NCBI GenBank assembly: GCA_003511125.1
Contig: DOJV01000058.1
Location: 1-15,433 of the forward strand
DNA from: Candidatus Uhrbacteria bacterium
GTDB lineage: Bacteria > Patescibacteriota > Patescibacteriia > UBA9934 > GWF2-40-263
Direction: 5' to 3'
DNA length: 15,433 bases
Part shown: in pieces, positions 6,846-12,673 of the stretch
How the letters are laid out: each line of letters starts with the position of its first letter
How positions within the stretch are numbered: position 1 is the first letter of the stretch
The notes under the pieces: generated by a model
What the model was told of the DNA's origin: nothing
What the model saw: only the letters and a program-made list of their open reading frames with translations
The model's database searches: none
Position numbers and translations under genes: made by a program

Positions 6846-7478
6846 CTAAATCACAAACCTAAAAATAAACCAAAAGTGACTAAAACTCCCGAGCATTACA
6901 AACAGATGAAAAATCTCGTGCATACCAAACCAACGCGAACGCAGCACTCGGCCATCGAGGGCGTAGAACAAACAGCCAGCCGTGTAACTCACCCCGCCAA
7001 GGACCAGCCAAAAATACGAACTCAAAGGCAACCAAAGAATCATTGGGTAAAAGGCAACAACAATAAACCAACCCATCAAAATGTAAATCAAAACCGAAAG
7101 CCACTCTTTAATTCGCGCGCCTGTGGCCTTTAAAATCACACCCACGACTGCCAAACCCCAAATAACACCAAAGATACTCCAGCCCCAGCCGCGCGCCGGC
7201 AAAGCCAAACAAATTGGCGTGTAAGTACCGGCGATCAAGACATAAATCATGGAGTGATCAAGACGTTTAAAAATCTTTCGAAGTTTTGTGCCTTTGAAAG
7301 AAAAATGATAAAAGCAACTGATGAGGTAAAGCAAAATCAAAGACGAACCAAAAATCGCCGAGCCAACTACCAAACTCGGCCGACCACACAGCACCGCGAA
7401 GACAATCATAATCACAAGACCGGCGACTGAAAGCAAGGCGGCGACAAGATGGGTGATGGCACTAAGCGGCTCGTTCAT
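6846..7478 (-). CDS. Hemolysin III / PAQR-family membrane protein
   Basis: A 210-residue integral membrane protein with about seven hydrophobic helices. It carries the family marks: Ser/Cys-x-x-Tyr-His in the second helix region (SCFYHF), the LDHSMIYVLIAGTYTP segment after the cytosolic loop, and a C-terminal GMHEIFHLFVMLGS helix with two His. In the PAQR superfamily these Asp/His residues bind a metal and suggest hydrolase-like or sensor activity. Despite the name, haemolysis is not established for most bacterial members. The gene is last in the minus-strand operon, 3 nt after the stop of the broken PNPOx gene. It has no SD, so it probably depends on operon transcription and translational coupling. 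Confidence 0.9.
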   Translation of the reverse strand: MNEPLSAITHLVAALLSVAGLVIMIVFAVLCGRPSLVVGSAIFGSSLILLYLISCFYHFSFKGTKLRKIFKRLDHSMIYVLIAGTYTPICLALPARGWGWSIFGVIWGLAVVGVILKATGARIKEWLSVLIYILMGWFIVVAFYPMILWLPLSSYFWLVLGGVSYTAGCLFYALDGRVLRSRWFGMHEIFHLFVMLGSFSHFWFIFRFVI

Positions 7479-7481
7479 AAA

Positions 7482-7848
7482 TTATTTCAATACCAAAACT
7501 TCTTCCAAAGAAATCAAAATCGCCCCCTTAGCCGGCAGACCTTTGTTCTCCACCATCTCCTCAACAAACTTTTTCCACTCACCTTCGGAAAAATACTCGG
7601 CCGTGCCGACAAGTTTCGCGCCCTGCCAATCCTTGTTCCAAACCGCTAGACAAACACGATTATTTTTCTCGAGATTTTCTTTGGTTTGTTTCATATAAGT
7701 AATTATCTGTAACAAGAATTTGATTCGGTGAAACAACCTTAACAAAAGCCACTCCGATAACATTCGGGCGACCGGCCGAATCGACAGTAGCAAAGGCCAC
7801 AGGGTTTTCTTCGATTATTTTTTGAATTTCTGGGGTGATTGAGGACAT
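7482..7848 (-). pseudogene. Frameshifted PNPOx-family flavoprotein gene
   Basis: Two overlapping frames join into one pyridoxamine-5'-phosphate-oxidase-like FMN protein of about 120 residues. The first frame gives the N-terminal part through QILVTDNY (start 7848). The second, entering at the ATG read from 7694, gives MKQTKENLEKNNRVCLAVW through AEYFSEGEW and KGLPAKGA to the stop at 7482. Removing four bases (plus-strand 7695-7698) restores a continuous frame exactly where family members read DNYM. As it stands, translation from 7848 ends at 7660 after 62 residues. The flanking motifs on both sides are otherwise well kept, so the change is recent or is a sequencing or assembly error. The family binds FMN and acts on flavin- or pyridoxal-related substrates; the exact role is unknown. 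Confidence 0.85.
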
Positions 7849-7854
7849 ACTATT

Positions 7855-8376
7855 TTATAATAGACCCGAGGTTTGAAGTTGACCCAAAGCCTTAAGTGTC
7901 ACCCGTTTTTTTTCATGCTGATAAATTTTTTTGCACAACTTCTCGGCCTCTTCAAAAGTTGACCACTCGAAATCGTTAAACTCGGAATTAGCTAGATCAA
8001 AAACCTCGGCTTTAACTTGAACGGCCACAAAGAAATATTTTTTGCCAACCATGAAGATTTCTTTTCCGGCATCGTTTTTTAATTCGCGCGAGCCTTGTTT
8101 GGCGGCCGAAAATTTCATCTCGTCTTCGCCGACAACCTGAAGTTCTTTACTGATCGAGATGACCAATTCGGCACCCAGCTCTTCGGCCATTTCTCTAAAA
8201 AAAGCTTGTTCTAAAGTTTCTTTGTTATCAATTCCACCCTGAGGCAGTTGCCAGAGTTCGTGTTCTTTTTTGTAGACAAATAAAATTTTCTTGTCAGCCA
8301 AAAGACAACCGACAATTTGCGGCCGAAAACCGGCATTGCGGATTTGGTCGAGATCGGAAAGCGATGGGGTGATCAT
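7855..8376 (-). CDS. Nudix hydrolase, RppH-like
   Basis: A 173-residue Nudix enzyme that cleaves nucleoside diphosphates linked to another group. The Nudix box fits the consensus at residues 47-69: Gly47, Glu53, Arg61-Glu62 and Glu65-Glu66, with Gly68. The WQLPQGGID stretch just before and within it is the signature of the RppH/diadenosine polyphosphate branch, so removal of pyrophosphate from RNA 5' ends or cleavage of ApnA are the likely reactions. The N-terminal residues 1-15 and the C-terminal helix are extra. It lies 5 nt downstream of the second Nudix gene and 6 nt upstream of the broken PNPOx gene. No SD is seen. RppH itself versus a related dinucleotide hydrolase cannot be decided from sequence alone. 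Confidence 0.85.
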   Translation of the reverse strand: MITPSLSDLDQIRNAGFRPQIVGCLLADKKILFVYKKEHELWQLPQGGIDNKETLEQAFFREMAEELGAELVISISKELQVVGEDEMKFSAAKQGSRELKNDAGKEIFMVGKKYFFVAVQVKAEVFDLANSEFNDFEWSTFEEAEKLCKKIYQHEKKRVTLKALGQLQTSGLL

Positions 8377-8381
8377 AAATT

Positions 8382-8873
8382 TTAAAAATATTTTTTCAAC
8401 AAAAACAAAAGTTCCGGATGAAACTTTTCACCGCGCTCGATCATTTGTCTAATTTCGGCTAACTCAAAAAATTTAATTTGCACAACATCGGGACAAGCGA
8501 TTTTATCGAGCAACTCGAGTTGAGATTTAAACGTCACCAAAAATTTATTCGGCGAACCGGCGGCTTCGTAAAAATCTTTACTAAAAAATTCGATCTGGCT
8601 AGTTTTGCCAACTTCTTCTTGAAATTCACGAAGAGCTGCCTCTTCGTAATTTTCGCCGGCTTGAACATGTCCACCAACGGCCGTGGACCAATGATTTGGA
8701 CAAAACGAAACCTGATCGGAGCGCAACTGCAAAGCCATTTGATTTTGCGAATTAAAAATCAAAACATGGACAATCCGATGACAGAGCCTTTTTTGATAAA
8801 TCTCGGCCCTTTCGGCCTGACCAATAACCTCGTCTTGTTGGTTTACGACATCAAGGAATTCAAGCATAAACAT
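8382..8873 (-). CDS. Nudix hydrolase, IDI/YfcD-like
   Basis: A 163-residue Nudix protein. The box at residues 68-90 fits: Gly68, Glu74, Arg82-Glu83, Glu86-Glu87, Gly89. The N-terminal layout (LDVVNQQDEVIGQAERAEIY, then a conserved CHRIVHVLIFN strand) is that of isopentenyl-diphosphate isomerase type 1 and the YfcD group. An isomerase role is less likely for such a short member, so a housekeeping pyrophosphatase is the better guess. ATG 8873 lies 2 nt after a leftover stop of the upstream gene copy (see the repeat at 8877-8928); a second in-frame ATG lies at 8867. No SD is present. The MYG1 insertion has cut this gene off from the operon promoter to its right, so it may now need another promoter. 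Confidence 0.85.
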   Translation of the reverse strand: MFMLEFLDVVNQQDEVIGQAERAEIYQKRLCHRIVHVLIFNSQNQMALQLRSDQVSFCPNHWSTAVGGHVQAGENYEEAALREFQEEVGKTSQIEFFSKDFYEAAGSPNKFLVTFKSQLELLDKIACPDVVQIKFFELAEIRQMIERGEKFHPELLFLLKKYF

Positions 8874-8876
8874 TTT

Positions 8877-8928
8877 TAAGGATACTTGGTTTTTCCGGTG
8901 CTAACGATTAGGATTTTTTTGTTTTTTG
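8877..8928. repeat. Direct repeat, left copy (displaced 3' gene end)
   Basis: Matches 10307-10358 at 50 of 52 positions with no gap. Read on the minus strand it encodes KNKKILIVSTGKTKYP then a stop (TAA, 8878-8876), the tail of the PLP enzyme with Met changed to Ile and one silent change. The stop is 2 nt before the Nudix ATG at 8873. No coding similarity continues beyond 8928. Confidence 0.9.
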
Positions 8929-9042
8929 TGTAAAAAAGACAAGAGTCTAATCAGCTTTCAAATTTTAGCAGTTTTATGTTAATTAGTAAAAACAAAAGAA
9001 TTCTAAAAAAGCTGTTTTTTCTCTAAAGTTAGCCAACAGCCA
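8929..9042. other. A/T-rich stretch at the left end of the MYG1 cassette
   Basis: No gene is visible. There is a near-palindrome of six A, GCTG and six T around 9005-9020. The 15 bases at 8922-8936 recur exactly at 10275-10289 near the right end, but they are low in complexity. The stretch may contain the recombination end of the cassette. Confidence 0.35.
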
Positions 9043-9071
9043 TTGACAAAAGTCGATTTTTATGGTATTAT
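9043..9071 (+). promoter_or_regulatory. Strong promoter of the MYG1-family gene
   Basis: An exact TTGACA (9043-9048), a 17-nt spacer and TATTAT (9066-9071, 5 of 6). Transcription should start near 9078, leaving a leader of about 100 nt. Confidence 0.85.
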
Positions 9072-9087
9072 TTTACGTTCTTTTAAG

Positions 9088-9142
9088 GTTGACCTGCGAC
9101 GAATTTAGCAAAAATTTTGTGCTAAACTCGCCGCAGATCAGC
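9088..9142 (+). promoter_or_regulatory. Long imperfect hairpin in the MYG1 leader
   Basis: Arms 9088-9110 and 9120-9142 (23 nt each, 9-nt loop) pair at 19 Watson-Crick positions plus one G-T; the other three are A-C. On the opposite strand these A-C pairs become G-T pairs, so the minus-strand fold is slightly better. It may be a leader regulator, a recombination site or a relic terminator. No U-tract follows on either strand. Confidence 0.6.
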
Positions 9143-9176
9143 GGTTTCTCACCCCCCCCACCGCACCTGGAGGTGC
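9141..9176 (+). promoter_or_regulatory. Hairpins over the ribosome binding site of MYG1
   Basis: GCACC (9163-9167) pairs with GGTGC (9172-9176) over TGGA, which covers the GGAGG that serves the GTG start at 9180. An alternative helix GCGGT (9141-9145) with ACCGC (9160-9164) uses part of the same bases and would free the site. It also overlaps the end of the long hairpin arm. A translation switch is possible but inferred. Confidence 0.45.
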
Positions 9177-9179
9177 TTT

Positions 9180-10163
9180 GTGACGACCCAGCCCACCGCC
9201 CTCAACATCCACCGTGCCATCACCCACTCCGGAGATTTCCACCCCGATGATGTGATGGCCGGCGCCCTGCTGAGCTCGCTCTTCCCGGGGATCCGCTTCG
9301 TGCGGACCCGCGACGAGGAGAAACTCGCCGAGGCCAAGGAATCCCCCACCGCCATCGTCTTCGACGTCGATGGCGAGTTCGACACCGAGCGTCTGAACTT
9401 CGACCACCACCAGCGCGAGGGCGCCCCCGCGCCCCGCGAGAACGGTGTCCGCTACTCGAGCTTCGGGCTCCTGTGGCGACAGTTCGGCGTCGACTACTGC
9501 CGTGGCCTCATCGAGGAGTTCGGCCTCACGGTCGACACCGAGGAGCTCGCCGAGCTCATCGACGTCGAGCTCGTCCAGGGCATCGATACCCTGGACGCCG
9601 GCGGCATCGACGACCCGCGGTTCCGGCCCATGGTCGGCTCGACCCCGGTCGAGATCAAGACCTTCGGGCTGGCACTGTTCGAACTGGCGCCCCAGCCGCT
9701 GCTCTACGAGCAGCCGGACTACAACAGCGCCTACCTCGAGGCTGTCGAGATGACCAAGCGCTTCCTCCGCAAGTTTGCGGAGAGCTGTCTGGCCAAGCTC
9801 TACGGCCGCCAGCTCATCCGCGCCGGCCGACGGGTCAAGGAATGCATCGTCGTCTCGCCGAAGATCGTGCCAGACTGGTCGGACGTCGTGAGTGTCGAGT
9901 TCGAGGAGACTTTGTTTTACCTCGAACCCGATCCGAGCGACCCGACCGGCCAGGCCTACATGATCTGGCAGGTGCCGACAGCGCCCCGGGCCTTCAGCGG
10001 CCGCAAGCCCCTGCCCGAGAGCTGGGCCGGCAAGCGTGGGTCCGACCTCGAGGCCGTGACCGGCATTCCGGGAGCCGGCTTCTGCCACGACTACCGGTTC
10101 GTCGGTGGTGGCAAGAACATCGAAGCTGCGCTGGCCATGGCCCGCGCGGCGATCCTTGCGTAG
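9180..10163 (+). CDS. MYG1 family (UPF0160) DHH-like hydrolase/nuclease
   Basis: A 327-residue protein of the MYG1 family, related to DHH phosphoesterases; the human member is reported as a 3'-5' RNA exonuclease. Metal-site motifs are present: THSGDFHPDD (His16, Asp19, His21, Asp23, Asp24), FDVDGEFD (Asp62, Asp68) and the FDHHQ box (Asp75, His76, His77). Also kept are YSSFGLLWRQFG, the VQGIDTLDAGG segment and a C-terminal FVGGGKN-AALAMA stretch. The GTG start is set by GGAGG 6 nt upstream. Base use is strikingly foreign: the line at 9541-9600 has 40 G/C in 60, against 18 in 60 at 10681-10740 in the PLP-enzyme gene. It sits alone, antisense to the operon it interrupts, with its own promoter and hairpins. 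It was probably acquired from a high-G+C donor. Confidence 0.93.
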   Translation: MTTQPTALNIHRAITHSGDFHPDDVMAGALLSSLFPGIRFVRTRDEEKLAEAKESPTAIVFDVDGEFDTERLNFDHHQREGAPAPRENGVRYSSFGLLWRQFGVDYCRGLIEEFGLTVDTEELAELIDVELVQGIDTLDAGGIDDPRFRPMVGSTPVEIKTFGLALFELAPQPLLYEQPDYNSAYLEAVEMTKRFLRKFAESCLAKLYGRQLIRAGRRVKECIVVSPKIVPDWSDVVSVEFEETLFYLEPDPSDPTGQAYMIWQVPTAPRAFSGRKPLPESWAGKRGSDLEAVTGIPGAGFCHDYRFVGGGKNIEAALAMARAAILA

Positions 10164-10181
10164 AGGACACCCCCCTATCTC

Positions 10182-10227
10182 CAGGAGACACGGACTTCTT
10201 CCGTGCCTCCTGTCGACTATCGTTTTT
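10182..10227 (+). terminator. G+C-rich hairpin after MYG1
   Basis: Arms 10182-10194 and 10200-10212 pair over a 5-nt loop with a single A-C mismatch (12 of 13 pairs). Five T follow only after a 10-nt gap (10223-10227), so it may be a terminator or an mRNA 3' protector. Confidence 0.55.
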
Positions 10228-10250
10228 ACCTCGTGTAGAAACAATTGAGA

Positions 10251-10282
10251 ACAAAAAATCACCATCAGAGGTGATTTTTTGT
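10251..10282. terminator. Bidirectional terminator between MYG1 and the PLP-enzyme gene
   Basis: Arms 10251-10263 and 10270-10282 are exact complements (13 bp) over a 6-nt loop, with A-run and T-run sides. It can stop MYG1 transcription rightward. It can also stop the minus-strand operon right after the PLP-enzyme gene, which would isolate the Nudix genes. Confidence 0.85.
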
Positions 10283-10305
10283 GTAAAAATTTTGTTCTTA
10301 AAAAA

Positions 10306-11328
10306 CTAAGGATACTTGGTTTTTCCGGTGCTGACGATTAGCATTTTTTTGTTTTTTGGCAGCCGACTTTTCATTTGTAAAAGCAAAGCCAATCCAGCCA
10401 AGCCCGAGGGCTCGCTCGTTATTCCCTGCTCGGCGGCTAACTTTATGGCTTGATCCAAAAAACGTTCTTGTAACAAATGGACGTTTGATTCTGAACCGCA
10501 AAAACCGGCGGTTTTATAAAGTCGGATCCACTGCTCGTCGTAATGGACAAACGGCAGGTGGGGCGAAAAAAGTTTTTCGGCCTGGGATTTAAAATTGTTG
10601 GTGGTGACGCCGAGAAAATGGCAGTTTCTTAATTTTTTCAAATCACCTGCAAATCGCGGATCGTGGTGTTTGGTGGAAACTTCTTTTTTATTGATGTTCA
10701 AAATATTTTCAAACAAATTCCCGGTGCCAAAAGGCACAAAACAATAATCCGGCGAGTTGTTGATAATTTCATAACTCAACCAATCATAAAATCTGGTAGT
10801 CGGGTCAAGAGCTTCGCTCGAGGTAATATCAAAACCGCCGGGGTTGTTGGTCAAGGCCAAAATTTCTTTCCAGCGAAAAGGTTTTTTTGACAAATCGGTT
10901 TTAAATATTTGACAGCCGATTTTTTTGAGCGAACACAGAATCTCTGGTTTTATTTTGACATCAACCAAGACTCGCAAGTCCGGCAGATTGTATTTTTTCA
11001 TTTGAGTTTGAATGGCCATGGCCGCCGAACCCGAAGAAATAATTGACATGGCCGGCAGATGACCTTTGATTTGACCGCGTTTTTTGGCCAAAAGAAAATC
11101 ACGGTAAGTCACAACGATCTCCCAAGCCATGCGGTCTTTGTGAGTCCCGGTTGGATTAAAACTTTCGTCTTTTAACCAAACATTAGAAAAACCCGGTACC
11201 TTAATCTTATAAGTCGGTGTGGCCGGAAAGCGCGGGCAATCAGCCGGAAATTCCGGCTTGCACGGATCGTTTTCCGAAGCCACGACAATTGATTTTAAAA
11301 TTTTTTCTTCTTTTTTTGTTAGGGACAT
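10306..11328 (-). CDS. Fold-type II PLP enzyme, threonine-synthase-like
   Basis: A 340-residue PLP-dependent enzyme of the threonine synthase/dehydratase/cysteine synthase fold. The Schiff-base lysine is Lys64 in NPTGTHKDR. A phosphate-loop equivalent is FGTGN, the SSGSAAMA stretch at about 98-104 is the substrate loop, and EPSGLAGLALL near the C-terminus is the usual last helix entry. I cannot tell threonine synthase from a related ammonia-lyase or cysteate/diaminopropionate-type enzyme, and no other threonine genes are in the window. It begins 1 nt after the GNAT gene stop and has no SD, so coupled translation is likely. Its last 50 or so bases form one copy of the direct repeat that brackets the MYG1 cassette. 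The present 3' end was therefore probably supplied by the incoming DNA. Confidence 0.85.
   Translation of the reverse strand: MSLTKKEEKILKSIVVASENDPCKPEFPADCPRFPATPTYKIKVPGFSNVWLKDESFNPTGTHKDRMAWEIVVTYRDFLLAKKRGQIKGHLPAMSIISSGSAAMAIQTQMKKYNLPDLRVLVDVKIKPEILCSLKKIGCQIFKTDLSKKPFRWKEILALTNNPGGFDITSSEALDPTTRFYDWLSYEIINNSPDYCFVPFGTGNLFENILNINKKEVSTKHHDPRFAGDLKKLRNCHFLGVTTNNFKSQAEKLFSPHLPFVHYDEQWIRLYKTAGFCGSESNVHLLQERFLDQAIKLAAEQGITSEPSGLAGLALLLQMKSRLPKNKKMLIVSTGKTKYP
10307..10358. repeat. Direct repeat, right copy (current 3' end of PLP gene)
   Basis: Matches 8877-8928 with mismatches at 10333 and 10342 only. It encodes KNKKMLIVSTGKTKYP and most of the TAG stop. Similarity stops abruptly at 10358, where the gene continues with unrelated sequence compared with the left copy. 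Confidence 0.9.
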
Positions 11329-11329
11329 A

Positions 11330-11881
11330 TTATTTTTCTACTGGATAAATTCGATACTCCAAACAATGATAAGCGTTACCACCCAAACCGACCTGATCAT
11401 ATTCTTTGGCAATTTTTCCGCCCAAAGCCTCGGGAATTTTTCGGCTGGCTAGATTTTTATCGGCGACCGGATAAAGGAGATAATCGTAAGCGAGATTTTC
11501 ATCAGCCCATTTTTTGAGAGCGTTAATTGTTTCTTGACCAAAATCCTGACCCTGAGCCGATTTTTTGAGCCAGATACCGAACTCTGGAGTTTTGGTGTTA
11601 GCTCGATGCAAACCGGCACAACCCAGAAATTCCTGGTTGTTCTTTAAAAGAACTATCATCTGCAAACTACTGCCATTTTTCAAATCGTCAATAGAGCAAT
11701 TTATAAATTCCTCGGTTTCAGAAACATCTTCGGCGGCGCGAGGATACATGTAGACAGTAACTTCTTTGGTGAATTCTCTAAAAATATCGTCGCAATACTT
11801 CATGGAGATGGGAAGTAGTAAAAGACGCTCGGTTTCGAGGCGTTCATCGATGAGATTTTTTTGGGTTTTTTCTTTATTCAT
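11330..11881 (-). CDS. GNAT-family N-acetyltransferase, RimJ/RimL type
   Basis: A 183-residue acetyltransferase. The start of the fold is typical of the RimJ/RimL group (LETERLLLLPISMKY at about 15-29), followed by the strand FLGCAGLHRA and the PEFGIWLKKSAQGQDFGQETI stretch. That stretch stands at the acetyl-CoA loop, with GQDFGQE in place of the more common Q/RxxGxG/A signature. A later YLLYPVADKNLASRKIPEALGG segment matches the usual helper helix with conserved Asn and Ser. Such enzymes acetylate protein N-termini or small amines; the substrate here is unknown. It is the first gene of the minus-strand operon, with a promoter just upstream. A weak AGGGA lies about 8 nt before the ATG. Confidence 0.88.
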   Translation of the reverse strand: MNKEKTQKNLIDERLETERLLLLPISMKYCDDIFREFTKEVTVYMYPRAAEDVSETEEFINCSIDDLKNGSSLQMIVLLKNNQEFLGCAGLHRANTKTPEFGIWLKKSAQGQDFGQETINALKKWADENLAYDYLLYPVADKNLASRKIPEALGGKIAKEYDQVGLGGNAYHCLEYRIYPVEK

Positions 11882-11894
11882 AAACGTCCCTGAT

Positions 11895-11923
11895 ATTGTA
11901 AACGTTTAAACTCTTAACCACAA
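11895..11923 (-). promoter_or_regulatory. Promoter of the GNAT/PLP/Nudix operon
   Basis: On the minus strand there is TACAAT (11900-11895, 5 of 6), a 17-nt spacer and TTGTGG (11923-11918, a weak -35). Transcription would start within about 10 nt of the GNAT ATG. An 8-bp inverted repeat (11906-11913 with 11931-11938) spans the -35 box and could be an operator or just part of the terminator region. Confidence 0.5.
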
Positions 11924-11939
11924 GGCTAGGGAGTTTAAC

Positions 11940-11972
11940 AAAAAGACCATCTGTTTTAAAGATGATCTTTTT
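11940..11972. terminator. Terminator after the minus-strand gene 11985-12605
   Basis: Arms 11940-11952 and 11960-11972 pair over 13 positions (one G-T or A-C depending on strand) with a 7-nt loop and A/T-run ends. It separates the envelope gene group from the GNAT operon. Confidence 0.85.
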
Positions 11973-11984
11973 GAATAGTTTACT

Positions 11985-12605
11985 TTATCTTAAAACTATA
12001 ACGTCCCGATAACAAACCTCCACTCCAATATCCGGCGGAGTTGTTAAAAGCACAGTTAACTCGATTGGATTGTCTAAGTCTGAATTTTTAATGGCTTCAA
12101 ATTCTGAATCGCTGATCAAATCCAATCCCAAATTAATTATCGGTTGACCGAGCTCGTTTTTGCTATGAACAGTATTGCCACCATCGACCAATTCCACCAT
12201 AACGCGAATTAATTCTTCAGAGCCGCCAGTAACCGTAAAACTGTCACATTCTTTGGTTTCCTCCCAAGCCGTTCTTTCAACCGGCGAATAATAACCTTCA
12301 ATAACCGCGAGGCCTAAAGGATATTTACTATTATTAACATTAAACAAACATTCGACAGAGGAACAGTAGTTATTAATAAGCTCAAAACTCTCGTTTGTTT
12401 GTTCTACCAAAGCGCTGTTTTCGCCCTGAATTTGTGAAAGCTGACCCTCGATTGAAGAGATTTGGTTTTGCAAGTTTTTTTCGCTGGCCTTAAAGTTGGC
12501 CGCTTGCCAAAGACAAACACCGCCAGCGACTAACAAAATAAAAATTATTAGGATGGTTTTAAAATCCAACCCTCTCCTAGTTGGAGAACTTGTGGTTTTT
12601 TTCAT
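11985..12605 (-). CDS. Membrane-anchored coiled-coil protein, unknown
   Basis: A 206-residue protein with a basic N-terminus, one membrane helix at about residues 17-36 and then a coiled-coil stretch near 40-75 (repeated Gln/Glu/Leu/Ile heptads). The rest, about 75-206, is an acidic outer domain with five Cys (CSSVEC, ECDSF, VCYRD) that could form disulfides outside the cell. The N-in, C-out orientation fits the positive residues before the helix. I do not recognise the outer domain. It is the last gene of the envelope group, 68 nt after the PsbP-like gene, and is closed by a terminator. The Thr/Ser-rich tail region (LTVLLTTPPDIGVEV) suggests beta strands. Confidence 0.8.
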   Translation of the reverse strand: MKKTTSSPTRRGLDFKTILIIFILLVAGGVCLWQAANFKASEKNLQNQISSIEGQLSQIQGENSALVEQTNESFELINNYCSSVECLFNVNNSKYPLGLAVIEGYYSPVERTAWEETKECDSFTVTGGSEELIRVMVELVDGGNTVHSKNELGQPIINLGLDLISDSEFEAIKNSDLDNPIELTVLLTTPPDIGVEVCYRDVIVLR

Positions 12606-12673
12606 AGTTATTTCAGAATTATTTTTTTAAGACTCTATACAAGTATACTCCAAAATCAGAACTTCGTAAAAAA

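Larger units (their letters stand above)
8877..10358. mobile_element. MYG1 cassette flanked by 52-bp direct repeats
   Basis: A unit with a 1,430-bp period lies between two direct repeats, 8877-8928 and 10307-10358. It carries its own promoter, a structured leader, one gene (MYG1 family) on the opposite strand to the operon it splits, and two hairpins. The repeat is the 3' end of the PLP-enzyme gene, so integration left that gene complete and a displaced end beside the Nudix gene. No recombinase gene is present, so the unit would be non-autonomous or the result of homologous exchange. The exact ends and mechanism are inferred. Confidence 0.55.

Noticed and set aside
9088..9142. Integron attC site
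   Set aside because: The arm ends do not carry the expected core sequences, and no integron integrase is present in the window.
9138..10265. Long open frames antisense or out of frame to the MYG1 gene
   Set aside because: They arise from high G+C content; the MYG1 frame has all family motifs, promoter and ribosome binding site.
8922..10289. Fifteen identical bases (8922-8936 and 10275-10289) near both ends of the MYG1 cassette
   Set aside because: The sequence is T/A-run dominated and one copy overlaps the long direct repeat, so it is weak as an independent end signal.
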